This document shows, piece after piece, positions 7,586-15,713 of a stretch of 64,000 nt of DNA. Source of the stretch: Bacteroidales bacterium UBA4293 (lineage in GTDB: Bacteria; Bacteroidota; Bacteroidia; Bacteroidales; Bacteroidaceae); the NCBI GenBank assembly GCA_002395835.1, contig DGVD01000018.1:1-64000 (forward strand), given 5' to 3'. Numbering within the stretch: the stretch's first letter is position 1; the number at the start of each line of letters is the position of its first letter. Both the position numbers and the translations under genes were made by a program. The notes beneath the pieces are model-generated. The model had not been told where the DNA came from. It saw only the letters and a list, made by a program, of their open reading frames with translations, and did not search any database.

Positions 7586-8032
7586 ATGAAAAAGATTTAT
7601 GAAAAGCCTGCCATGCAGGCAGAAGCGTTCGTAGCTAATACTTACTGCGCAGATTGTAGTGATGAGAGTCATACTATGGTAACTTATATTTTCTCTTGTG
7701 GTTATGGCTTAGGAGGATCTAATGTCCGTTATTATGTTCATGATGGTAACGGCAATTATCAAACCATTGACGGACATTATTATGGACCAGTGGATGGTGC
7801 ACATGATGATTATTATTACTATCATCGTTGTTCTTCATATCATGAAGTAACTCTCCCTAAAAATAAACCTATAGAAGAAGTAGATGATATCATATTTGGT
7901 TTATATTTGGATAGACGTGACACACCTTATACACTTGAAAAAATTCCTGTTGCCATTTGGACTGAACATCATACAAATTTGCATGCCACGATACAAACCG
8001 ACCCACGTGAATGGCAACAAACTAAATCTTAA
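7586..8032 (+). CDS. Candidate RiPP precursor B (Cys/Tyr-rich)
   Basis: A 148-residue protein beginning MKKIYEKPAMQAEAFVAN, a leader form that recurs in the precursor-like gene at 27636 (MEKKFYESPKLTVEEFVAC). After it come CADCSD, FSCGYGLGG and a Tyr/His-rich part (DDYYYYHRC). No signal peptide or enzyme motif is seen. It lies 18 bases before a radical SAM/SPASM gene, from the same promoter, which is the main reason to call it a substrate. Its DNA is clearly more AT-rich than the surrounding genes. At 148 residues it is long for a RiPP precursor. The modification and the core region are unknown. Confidence 0.55.
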   Translation: MKKIYEKPAMQAEAFVANTYCADCSDESHTMVTYIFSCGYGLGGSNVRYYVHDGNGNYQTIDGHYYGPVDGAHDDYYYYHRCSSYHEVTLPKNKPIEEVDDIIFGLYLDRRDTPYTLEKIPVAIWTEHHTNLHATIQTDPREWQQTKS

Positions 8033-8050
8033 ACATTCTCCATAACAGAT

Positions 8051-9163
8051 ATGGATCTGCTCTCCGATGCAAATCCTGTAGAAAAACGGTTGGTGGAAAA
8101 AGCCAACCGTTTACGTATTCCCCTTACTACAGCCTTTGAACTGACTCCAGTGTGCAACCTGAACTGCCGGATGTGTTATGTGCGACTGGGAAAGAAGCAG
8201 GCAGAGGCACTAGGAGGTATACGGAGTATGGATTTCTGGCTGGATTTAGCGAAACAATTTCTAGAAGCAGGAAACTTGTTCATCCTCCTTACAGGGGGTG
8301 AGCCCCTACTCTACCCTCATTTCCGGGAGCTGTATGTAAAGCTGCACGAAATGGGTATCGTCCTTTCTGTAAACACGAATGCCCTGCTCCTGGATGAGGA
8401 AACGGCGGATATGTTCCAGAAATATCCACCTCGGTTTGTGCGGCTTACACTCTATGGGGCTAGCAATGAAACCTATGAACGGCTCTGCGGGGTGAAGAAT
8501 GGGTTCACCCAGTGCATGCAGGCCATCCAACTGCTACAGGAACGGCGCATCAATACGCGCATCAACCTGACCCAAACCACACTGAATCAGGAGGATTATC
8601 TCCCCATGCTGAACCTGTGCTATGAAAAGGGTATCTTTGCCATGGCAGCCAATTATATTTCGGTGTTCTCCACCCCAGAAAAAGGGAGTGAGGAGATACT
8701 GAAGATAAGAAACACCCCGTATCAAGCGGCTTTGAATGAAGTGAGAATGAAAGCCCGGAATGACGGAAAGAACTTTGCTCAGTATGTGGAGGAGAGATAC
8801 CAATACCTGACCCAGCCCGTTTATCCACAGATGGAAGGCACTACCCTGACCTGCCGGGCTGGCAAGAGTTCCTGCTGGGTGAACTGGAAGGGGGAACTGA
8901 AGGCGTGTGTGGACCTGGAAGAACCTTCGTTCGATTTAACCAAAACATCTGTAAAAGAAGCTTGGGAGCAGCTGAAGGAGGCGGTGACGCACCTGCCCCT
9001 CCACACGGAGTGCAAGGACTGCAAACTGAAACCTTTCTGCGATGTGTGCTACGCCAATGCCACCAACGAGAAAAAACATTGCGGCTCCCTGGACTACCTC
9101 TGCCAAATGGCGCATTCCAAGGCTGATATTCTTTACCAGCTGCATGAAAGGAAATCGCACTGA
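8051..9163 (+). CDS. Radical SAM/SPASM peptide-modifying enzyme (first of three)
   Basis: The 370-residue protein has the radical SAM motif CNLNCRMC (Cys35, Cys39, Cys42), TGGEPLLYP at residues 81-89, and a C-terminal SPASM-type cysteine set (CRAGKSSCWVNWKGELKAC, then CKDCKLKPFCDVC and a late Cys). The motif spacing is identical in the two other radical SAM proteins of this window (14586, 29057). SPASM enzymes typically alter peptides, for example by Cys-linked or carbon-carbon crosslinks. It is co-transcribed with precursor B. No PqqD domain is fused to it, so a separate PqqD protein would be needed. The reaction is unknown. Confidence 0.85.
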   Translation: MDLLSDANPVEKRLVEKANRLRIPLTTAFELTPVCNLNCRMCYVRLGKKQAEALGGIRSMDFWLDLAKQFLEAGNLFILLTGGEPLLYPHFRELYVKLHEMGIVLSVNTNALLLDEETADMFQKYPPRFVRLTLYGASNETYERLCGVKNGFTQCMQAIQLLQERRINTRINLTQTTLNQEDYLPMLNLCYEKGIFAMAANYISVFSTPEKGSEEILKIRNTPYQAALNEVRMKARNDGKNFAQYVEERYQYLTQPVYPQMEGTTLTCRAGKSSCWVNWKGELKACVDLEEPSFDLTKTSVKEAWEQLKEAVTHLPLHTECKDCKLKPFCDVCYANATNEKKHCGSLDYLCQMAHSKADILYQLHERKSH

Positions 9164-9180
9164 ACTCAGTGCGGTTTTCT
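9152..9180 (+). terminator. First of two tandem hairpin terminators
   Basis: CGCACTGA (9156-9163) and TCAGTGCG (9166-9173) form a stem around a 2-base loop, extended by A-T pairs and followed by TTTT. The hairpin includes the stop codon of the radical SAM gene. Confidence 0.6.
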
Positions 9181-9212
9181 AAAAAATCGCACTGAAATGA
9201 GTGCGATTTTTT
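9181..9212 (+). terminator. Second tandem terminator, 13-bp perfect stem
   Basis: AAAAAATCGCACT (9181-9193) pairs exactly with 9200-9212 around GAAATG; the right arm ends in six T and more T follow. Its A-rich left arm makes it able to work on both strands. Confidence 0.85.
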
Positions 9213-9243
9213 ATTTTTCTGCCTTTATTCCCTATAAATTCCG

Positions 9244-9251
9244 TATCTTTG
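9244..9251 (+). promoter_or_regulatory. -7 promoter box for the polysaccharide block
   Basis: TATCTTTG fits TAnnTTTG, 14 bases before the acyltransferase start codon and after the tandem terminators. Confidence 0.5.
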
Positions 9252-9265
9252 CGTCCAAACACATT

Positions 9266-9886
9266 ATGCTTATGTATCTATACGGAGCGAGCGGTCACGC
9301 TAAAGTTATTCTGGATATCCTGAAGGCCTGCGACATCAAGATGGAGGGGCTGATAGATGATAACCCGTCGGTGAACGAACTGATGGGATTCCCTGTGTTT
9401 CATAATCGGCTGGACCTTCACCCGGTCATCGTGTCCATCGGCAACTGTGACATCCGGCGGAAAGTGGTGGAGAAAATCGCCCAGACGCTGAACGCCACAC
9501 CTTTCGATGCGGCGGTGTTCGGAACGGCCATCCACCCATCAGCCATCATCTCTGAATCGGCCCATGTCGGGGTGGGTACGGTGGTGATGCAGGGGGCCAT
9601 CATCCAGACGTGCGCGCAGATAGGTAGGCACTGCATTGTGAATACGGGGGCCAAGATAGACCATGAGTGTGTGATAGGCGACTATGTGCACATTGCTCCT
9701 GGGGTGACCCTGAGCGGCGACGTGCAGGTGGGCGACGGTTCCTGGATAGGTGTAGGCTCTACGGTGATTCAAGGGGTGCGCATCGGCCGGAATGTGATGA
9801 TAGGCGCCGGAAGCGTGGTGGTAAGGGATATCCCCGATAATTGCACCGCCTACGGGAACCCGTGTAAGGTGAGAAAAAAGGAATAA
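9266..9886 (+). CDS. NeuD/PglD-like sugar O- or N-acyltransferase
   Basis: The product of about 206 residues starts MLMYLYGASGHAKVILDIL, the nucleotide-binding-like N-terminal domain of the NeuD/PglD family. It continues with left-handed beta-helix hexapeptide repeats (HPSAIISESAHVG, GAIIQTCAQIG, APGVTLSGDVQVG) and ends in the acetyl-CoA-binding form GAGSVVVRDIPDN. It acetylates a nucleotide sugar, as in bacillosamine or sialic acid synthesis. Start 9266 is chosen because longer versions begin inside the terminator and promoter; 9272 is also possible. It leads the block acyltransferase-Glf-GT4-sugar transferase. Confidence 0.85.
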   Translation: MLMYLYGASGHAKVILDILKACDIKMEGLIDDNPSVNELMGFPVFHNRLDLHPVIVSIGNCDIRRKVVEKIAQTLNATPFDAAVFGTAIHPSAIISESAHVGVGTVVMQGAIIQTCAQIGRHCIVNTGAKIDHECVIGDYVHIAPGVTLSGDVQVGDGSWIGVGSTVIQGVRIGRNVMIGAGSVVVRDIPDNCTAYGNPCKVRKKE

Positions 9887-9893
9887 TAAGACT

Positions 9894-11021
9894 ATGGCTA
9901 AATACGATTATCTGATAGTGGGCTCTGGTCTCTATGGAGCTACATTTGCCTATTGTGCACAACGCCAAGGAAAGCGGTGCCTGGTCATCGACAAGCGGCC
10001 GCAACTGGGCGGGAATGTCTACTGCCAGGAGGTGGAGGGCATTCAGGTGCATCAGTATGGGGCGCATATCTTCCATACAAATAATAAAAAGGTATGGGAC
10101 TTTGTAAACTCCCTGGTGGAATTCAACCGGTACACCAACTGCCCCGTGGCCAACTACAAGGGGGAGCTCTACAACCTGCCCTTCAACATGAACACGTTCA
10201 ACAAGCTTTGGGGTGTGCGCACGCCAGAGGAGGCTCAGGCGAAACTGGAGGAACAGAAGGCCGAGGCGGTGGCTGCCCTGAACGGAAGGGAACCGGCCAA
10301 CCTGGAGGAACAAGCGCTGACCTTAGTGGGAAAGGATGTATTCCAGAAACTGATTAAGGAATATACGGAAAAGCAGTGGGGACGCAGCTGTAAGGAACTA
10401 CCTGCCTTCATCATCCGAAGGCTGCCGGTGCGACTGGTTTTCGACAACAACTACTTCAACGACCGGTACCAGGGAATCCCCATCGGGGGGTACAACCGCC
10501 TGATAGACGCCCTGCTGGAAGGTGTGGATACCCGCACCGGGGTGGACTTCTTCCAGGAATATAAAGAGAACTGGCGGGACACAGCTGAGACGCTAGTCTA
10601 TACCGGTGCCCTAGACGAGTACTTCGACTATAAACTGGGCCGACTGGACTGGCGCACGGTATCATTCAAGACCCGTGTGGAGAATGTGCCTAACTACCAG
10701 GGAAATGCCGTGGTGAACTACACCTCACACGAGGTACCCTATACCCGTGTGATAGAGCACAAGCACTTTGAGATGTTCGGCCCGGAAGTGTACCAGTGCC
10801 CCAAGACGGTGGTGAGCGAGGAATACTCCGTGGAATACCGCGAAGGCATGGAGCCCTACTACCCCGTGAACGACGAGAAAAACAATGCCCTGGCCGAAGC
10901 CTATCGCTCCCTGGCTGAACAGGAGAAAGACGTGATCTTCGGCGGAAGGCTGGGACAATATAAATACTTTGACATGGCACCTGTGATAGAGCAGGTACTA
11001 GAACGCTTCCACATGCTATGA
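9894..11021 (+). CDS. glf: UDP-galactopyranose mutase
   Basis: The 375-residue protein begins with a FAD-binding GSGLYGATFA at residues 10-19, has the family motifs GGNVYCQEVEGIQVHQYGAH and FHTNNKKVWDFV, and KQWGRS and GGYNRLI further on. It converts UDP-galactopyranose to UDP-galactofuranose in the cytoplasm, giving Galf for surface glycans. Length is normal. It starts 8 bases after the acyltransferase and overlaps the GT4 gene by 4 bases, so all belong to one operon. Confidence 0.95.
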   Translation: MAKYDYLIVGSGLYGATFAYCAQRQGKRCLVIDKRPQLGGNVYCQEVEGIQVHQYGAHIFHTNNKKVWDFVNSLVEFNRYTNCPVANYKGELYNLPFNMNTFNKLWGVRTPEEAQAKLEEQKAEAVAALNGREPANLEEQALTLVGKDVFQKLIKEYTEKQWGRSCKELPAFIIRRLPVRLVFDNNYFNDRYQGIPIGGYNRLIDALLEGVDTRTGVDFFQEYKENWRDTAETLVYTGALDEYFDYKLGRLDWRTVSFKTRVENVPNYQGNAVVNYTSHEVPYTRVIEHKHFEMFGPEVYQCPKTVVSEEYSVEYREGMEPYYPVNDEKNNALAEAYRSLAEQEKDVIFGGRLGQYKYFDMAPVIEQVLERFHML

Positions 11022-12151
11022 CAAAAAAGAAAATCTTACGGGTAAGCACCATTCCCCTCTCCCTGAACGTTCTGCTGGTGGGACAACTCCGCACCATGAA
11101 CGAGAACTACGAGGTGGTGGCGGTATCCTCTCCGGGAGAAGACCTGGAAGAGGTGGCTCGGCGTGAAGGGGTGCGCACCGTGGAACTGCCCATGGAACGC
11201 CGCATCTCCCTGTGGAAAGACTTGAAATCGCTGGTGGCCATGATCCGGCTCATCTGGAAGGAGAAACCTTGGATGGTACACTCCCTTACCCCGAAAGCCG
11301 GACTGGTGAGCATGCTGGCAGCCCGCCTGTGCGGAGTGCCGGTACGCATCCATACCTTCACCGGACTGGTCTTCCCTACCTCCACGGGCCTGAAACGAAA
11401 ACTCCTGATGTTCACCGATAGGCTGACCTGCAGTTGTGCCACCCTAGTGAACCCCGAAGGGGAAGGTGTGAAGCATGACCTGGAGCAATACGGCATCTGC
11501 CGAAAGCCCATGACCATCATTGGAAACGGCAACGTGAACGGCATAGACCTGGACTACTTCCAGCGCACGGACGAGGTGATGCAGGAGGCCCAGAAATACC
11601 AGAAACCCGGTGTAACCACCTACTGTTTTGTGGGCCGCATCGTGGGCGACAAAGGTATGAACGAACTGGTGTCTGCCTTCGACCGCCTGTACCGGGAGAA
11701 CCCGAAAATACGGCTCTTGCTGGTGGGACCTTTCGAGGAAGAACTGGACCCCGTAACCCCAGAGACCCGGAAGATGATAGAGAACCACCCCGCCATAGAG
11801 GCGGTGGGCTGGCAGAGCGACGTACGGCCATTCCTGGCAGCCAGCGACATCTTTGTGTTCCCTAGCTACCGGGAAGGATTCCCCAACGTGGTGATGCAGG
11901 CCGGAGCCATGGGAGTGCCCAGCATAGCTACCCGCATCAACGGCTGCACCGAGATTATCCAGCCGGGGATAAACGGGGTGCTCATCCCCAGTAAAGATGA
12001 GGAAGCCCTCTACACCATGCTGAAGGATACCGTGGACCACCCAGAACGCTGGAGAAACATGGCCCTGCAGTCCAGGGAAAGCATAGCCTCCCGGTATGAG
12101 CGGAAGGCTTTTTGGAAAGAAATGAAGGCACTGTATGCCAGTTTAGAATAA
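11018..12151 (+). CDS. Glycosyltransferase family 4
   Basis: A 377-residue GT-B enzyme: HSLTPKAGLVSMLAARLCGVP in the first half and the nucleotide-sugar site FVFPSYREGFPNVVMQAGAMG in the second, with the E(x7)E-type GT4 pattern. It probably adds a hexose to the lipid-linked sugar made by the next gene's product. ATGA overlap with glf and a 4-base gap to the sugar transferase. Donor and acceptor cannot be told from sequence. Confidence 0.85.
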   Translation: MTKKKILRVSTIPLSLNVLLVGQLRTMNENYEVVAVSSPGEDLEEVARREGVRTVELPMERRISLWKDLKSLVAMIRLIWKEKPWMVHSLTPKAGLVSMLAARLCGVPVRIHTFTGLVFPTSTGLKRKLLMFTDRLTCSCATLVNPEGEGVKHDLEQYGICRKPMTIIGNGNVNGIDLDYFQRTDEVMQEAQKYQKPGVTTYCFVGRIVGDKGMNELVSAFDRLYRENPKIRLLLVGPFEEELDPVTPETRKMIENHPAIEAVGWQSDVRPFLAASDIFVFPSYREGFPNVVMQAGAMGVPSIATRINGCTEIIQPGINGVLIPSKDEEALYTMLKDTVDHPERWRNMALQSRESIASRYERKAFWKEMKALYASLE

Positions 12152-12155
12152 AGAG

Positions 12156-12770
12156 ATGAAGATATACGCCAACTGCCTGAAACGGGTCTTGGACTTCCTG
12201 ATAGCGCTCTGCGCCTTCAGTGTGAGCCTGATAATCCTGATACCGGTGGCCCTGTTCCTGCACTTTGCCAACAAAGGCGCCGGGGTGTTCTTCCTGCAGC
12301 CCAGACCGGGCCGGAACGGGAAGATTTTCAAGGTCATCAAGTTCAAGACCATGACCGACGAGAGGGATGCCGAGGGAAACCTGCTTCCCGATGAGGTGCG
12401 CCTCACGAAAGTGGGAAGGTTCGTGCGCTCCACATCCATCGATGAACTGCCCCAGCTCTGGAACGTGATTAAGGGCGACATGTCCCTGATAGGCCCCCGC
12501 CCACTGTTGGTACAGTATCTCCCCCTCTACTCCCCGGAGCAGGCTCGCCGCCACGAGGTAAGGCCGGGCATCACGGGGTGGGCCCAGGTGAACGGACGCA
12601 ACTCCATCTCCTGGAAACAGAAATTTGAATACGATGTGTGGTATGTGGACCACCTCTCTTTCGGACTGGATGTGAAAATTATCCTCCTCACCATCAAGAA
12701 GGTGTTTGTGCGGGAAGGCATCAGCCACGAGGGAATGGCTACCATGGAGCCGTTCAACGGCCACAATTAA
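12156..12770 (+). CDS. PglC-like initiating sugar-phosphate transferase
   Basis: A 204-residue bacterial sugar transferase: one N-terminal membrane hairpin (residues about 9-37), then KVIKFKTMTDERD, STSIDELPQLWNV and LIGPRPLL, all hallmarks of monotopic phosphoglycosyl transferases. These start glycan synthesis by moving a sugar-1-phosphate to undecaprenyl phosphate on the inner membrane. The size is that of small PglC/WecP-like members, not of the long WbaP/WcaJ type. It could start the capsule encoded at the right end, where no such enzyme is seen within the window, or a separate glycan. Confidence 0.9.
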   Translation: MKIYANCLKRVLDFLIALCAFSVSLIILIPVALFLHFANKGAGVFFLQPRPGRNGKIFKVIKFKTMTDERDAEGNLLPDEVRLTKVGRFVRSTSIDELPQLWNVIKGDMSLIGPRPLLVQYLPLYSPEQARRHEVRPGITGWAQVNGRNSISWKQKFEYDVWYVDHLSFGLDVKIILLTIKKVFVREGISHEGMATMEPFNGHN

Positions 12771-12782
12771 CAGTATAGAAGC

Positions 12783-14573
12783 ATGGCAGAAGAATTTGCA
12801 ACCAAAGAAAGAGATACCGCGTTTCAGTCGCTTAGTGAACTGTGGCGCCGATGGAAAGATGGTACGTTCGGGGAGATCATGGACGACTGGAAATGGATCT
12901 TCACCTACAGCGTGCGGTACAAGAAGGCCATAGCCTTTTACCTGGTGCTTGGTATCATCTCTACCTCCCTGGGACTGGTAAGCAGCGTGGCAGGTAAGTA
13001 CCTGATAGATATTGTGACCGGTTATCAGACCGACAAGCTCTGGATTCTGATAGCGGTGGCAGTGGGAAGTTCCCTGTTCAGCCTGGTGATAGGCAACTAC
13101 CTGGGGCGTCTGACGCTGAAGCTGGGTATCTACATCAACAACGATATTCAGGGGGACATCTTCGACAAGATTATTGATGCAGACTGGAAGGAAATCAGCA
13201 AGTTCAGCAACGGTGACGTATTGAACCGTTTCACGGGCGATATCGGCTCCGTGAGCGGCAATGCCATCAGTTGGCTGCCCTCCATCGTCATCACGGTGTA
13301 CCAGTTCATCGCCACTTTCTGTGTCATCTGGTACTACAACCCGGTGATGGCGCTCTTTGCCTTCATGAGTGCTCCTTTTACCTTGATAGCCAGCAAGTTC
13401 ATCATCAAGAAACAACGGGAGTACGGTAAGAAGGTACGTGCCATGAGTTCCGAGGTAATGTCGTTCGAGGTGGAAACCTTCTATAATTTCGATACGATTA
13501 AGTCGTTCGGTGTAGCCGACCAGTACAGCAAGAAACTCCGCTGGTGGCAGCAGAAATTCAAAGATATGCAGTTGGAATACAACTGGTTCACCATCAAGAC
13601 CAACGTGTATTTCTCCATTGTGGGTATGCTCATCGGGTTCACCGTATTTGGCTACTGCTTGTGGCTGCTCTGGACCCACCAGATAACCTACGGAACCATG
13701 ACCCTGTTCCTGCAGCAGCGTTCCCGCCTGGCCGGAGCCTTCAGCGGACTGATAGGCATTATTCCGGGCTTCCTGAACAGCTCTATCGCAGCACATCGTG
13801 TACGCGAGCTGGTGGAGCTGCCTAAGGAAAAGCACATCCCGGCCAGCCATGAACTGGACCGCTATATAGACGACGGATTCACCGTGAAGATGAACGGCGT
13901 GGACTTTGCCTATGTGGAGAACAACCGCGTGATTACCAACTCCGACTTTGAGGCGCATCCGGGCGAGATCGTAGCCCTGGTGGGTCCTTCAGGCGAAGGT
14001 AAGACCACCATGATTCGTCTGATTCTGGGCCTGATACATCCGGAGACCGGTGTGGCTTCCCTGGTGGCCAGCGATGGCACCGAGGTGGAGATGAACGCCG
14101 ATACCCGTCACCTGTTCTCTTATGTGCCTCAGGGAAATACCATCCTTTCCGGCACCATAGCCGAGAACCTGCGCATGGCGAAGGAAGATGCTACCGACCA
14201 AGAAATTATAGAGGCCCTGCAGATAGCTTGCGCCTGGGATTTTGTGGAGAAATTGCCGGATCAAATCAACTCCAAGATGGGTGAACGTGGCCGTGGATTC
14301 TCCGAGGGTCAGGTACAGCGTATCGCCATTGCCCGTGCGGTGCTGCGAGATGCCCCTGTAATGCTGCTGGATGAAGCTACCAGTGCCCTGGACATCACCA
14401 CGGAGCGTAAGGTGCTGAAGAACATCGTACAGCAGCGGCCTAACAAGACCTGTATCGTCACCACTCACCGCCCTACCGTGCTGAACCTTTGTCAACGTGT
14501 ATACCGGGTTATGCAAACCCATGTTACTGAATTGAGCGAGGAAGAGTCCAGCAAAATGGCGATGGATTTTTAA
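12783..14573 (+). CDS. ABC exporter, fused membrane and ATPase domains
   Basis: The 596-residue half-transporter has a hydrophilic N-terminal tail of about 45 residues, six membrane segments (about 48-340), and a nucleotide-binding domain with Walker A GPSGEGKTT near residue 400, signature GFSEGQVQR near 505 (a variant of LSGGQ) and Walker B VMLLDEATSALD near 525. There is no C39 peptidase domain, so any leader removal must be done by another enzyme. It lies 13 bases before a radical SAM gene and follows the sugar transferase by 12 bases, so it may belong to either the glycan block or the peptide system. Export of a modified peptide is inferred. Confidence 0.85.
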   Translation: MAEEFATKERDTAFQSLSELWRRWKDGTFGEIMDDWKWIFTYSVRYKKAIAFYLVLGIISTSLGLVSSVAGKYLIDIVTGYQTDKLWILIAVAVGSSLFSLVIGNYLGRLTLKLGIYINNDIQGDIFDKIIDADWKEISKFSNGDVLNRFTGDIGSVSGNAISWLPSIVITVYQFIATFCVIWYYNPVMALFAFMSAPFTLIASKFIIKKQREYGKKVRAMSSEVMSFEVETFYNFDTIKSFGVADQYSKKLRWWQQKFKDMQLEYNWFTIKTNVYFSIVGMLIGFTVFGYCLWLLWTHQITYGTMTLFLQQRSRLAGAFSGLIGIIPGFLNSSIAAHRVRELVELPKEKHIPASHELDRYIDDGFTVKMNGVDFAYVENNRVITNSDFEAHPGEIVALVGPSGEGKTTMIRLILGLIHPETGVASLVASDGTEVEMNADTRHLFSYVPQGNTILSGTIAENLRMAKEDATDQEIIEALQIACAWDFVEKLPDQINSKMGERGRGFSEGQVQRIAIARAVLRDAPVMLLDEATSALDITTERKVLKNIVQQRPNKTCIVTTHRPTVLNLCQRVYRVMQTHVTELSEEESSKMAMDF

Positions 14574-14585
14574 TGCTTTTGAAAT

Positions 14586-15713
14586 ATGGATATTACAGCA
14601 GATGCTTCCAGCTTTGAGCTGGCCCTTTTCCGAAAGGCAGCAAGTGCGCACCGGCCCATCTATGGGAACCTGGAGCTGCTGCCCCTGTGCAACATGAACT
14701 GCGACATGTGCTTCGTGCGATTAAGCCCGGAGGAGATGAAGCGGCAGGGACGTTTACGCACCCTGGAGGAATGGAAAAGTGTGGTGAAGGAAATAGCCCA
14801 GGAAGGGGTACTCTTTCTTCAGCTCACCGGTGGGGAGCCGTTGCTATATCCAGATTTCAAGGAACTCTACTCCTTCATCCGCAGCCAGGGTATCATCGTC
14901 ACCAGCAACACGAACGGTACCCTAATCGATGAGGAGTGGGCCGATTTCTTCGCCAAGTACCCTCCACGGCGCTTGAACATCACCCTGTATGGGAAAGACA
15001 ACGAGACCTATGAGCGCCTGTGCCATCTGCCCCATGGCTTCGACAAGGCCATACGAGGCATCAAGCTCCTGCGTGAACGGAATGTGGATGTGAAACTGAA
15101 CGGCAGTCTGGCAAAGGAGAATTTCCATGACCTGAAAGCCCTCTTCCAGATAGCCGATGAGCTGAATGTGCCGCTGGAACCAGCCTCTTATATGTTTCCT
15201 GCTACCCGAGAGCGGAGCCGGGATTACCAGTACCAAAGCCGGGTAACACCTAAAGAAGCGGCCCATGCCCAGATGATAGTAGCAGCTCACGGAAAGACTC
15301 CAGAAGAGTTTAAGCTATATGCCCAGTCCGTCCTGGACCGGGTGGAGCAGACCCCGGAAGGACCCCTGGAGCCCGGTGGCGTGACCTGCAATGCCGGCCA
15401 ATGTGCTTTCATCGTGAACTGGATGGGACACCTGCAGCCGTGCATCATACTGAGAGACCCTTGGGTGCCTGTGTTTGAAATCGGGTTCAAGAAAGGCTGG
15501 GAAGAAATAGTAGAAAAGACCCGGGAAATCCAGGTCTGCGCGGAGTGTAATGCCTGCAAGCTACGAATCTTTTGCAGCCGATGTGCCGCTGCCAATTTCT
15601 GTGAGACGGGTAACATGCACACCAAGCCCACCTACCTGTGCGAGATGGCCGAGGAATACCTGCGCCTAATGAAAGAGGTGGCTACTTCCGAAGTTACTTC
15701 CGAGGCCGAATAA
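14586..15713 (+). CDS. Radical SAM/SPASM peptide-modifying enzyme (second of three)
   Basis: A 375-residue paralogue of the enzymes at 8051 and 29057. Radical SAM motif CNMNCDMC has Cys35, Cys39, Cys42; LTGGEPLLYP follows; the SPASM end has CNAGQCAFIVNW, CIILRD and CAECNACKLRIFCSRC. It stands 12 bases behind the ABC exporter and has no precursor gene directly before it. Its last 20 bases overlap the 3' end of the convergent PqqD-nucleotidyltransferase gene. The substrate may be made by one of the dispersed precursor genes. Confidence 0.85.
   Translation: MDITADASSFELALFRKAASAHRPIYGNLELLPLCNMNCDMCFVRLSPEEMKRQGRLRTLEEWKSVVKEIAQEGVLFLQLTGGEPLLYPDFKELYSFIRSQGIIVTSNTNGTLIDEEWADFFAKYPPRRLNITLYGKDNETYERLCHLPHGFDKAIRGIKLLRERNVDVKLNGSLAKENFHDLKALFQIADELNVPLEPASYMFPATRERSRDYQYQSRVTPKEAAHAQMIVAAHGKTPEEFKLYAQSVLDRVEQTPEGPLEPGGVTCNAGQCAFIVNWMGHLQPCIILRDPWVPVFEIGFKKGWEEIVEKTREIQVCAECNACKLRIFCSRCAAANFCETGNMHTKPTYLCEMAEEYLRLMKEVATSEVTSEAE

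Noticed and set aside
11982..13958. Open frame of 658 codons on the minus strand
   Set aside because: It runs antisense across the end of the GT4 gene, the whole sugar transferase gene and part of the ABC exporter, all of which have clear motifs.
5269..15713. PQQ biosynthesis
   Set aside because: PqqD-like and radical SAM proteins occur, but no PqqA, PqqB or PqqC was found and the radical SAM genes are multiplied paralogues next to other small genes.
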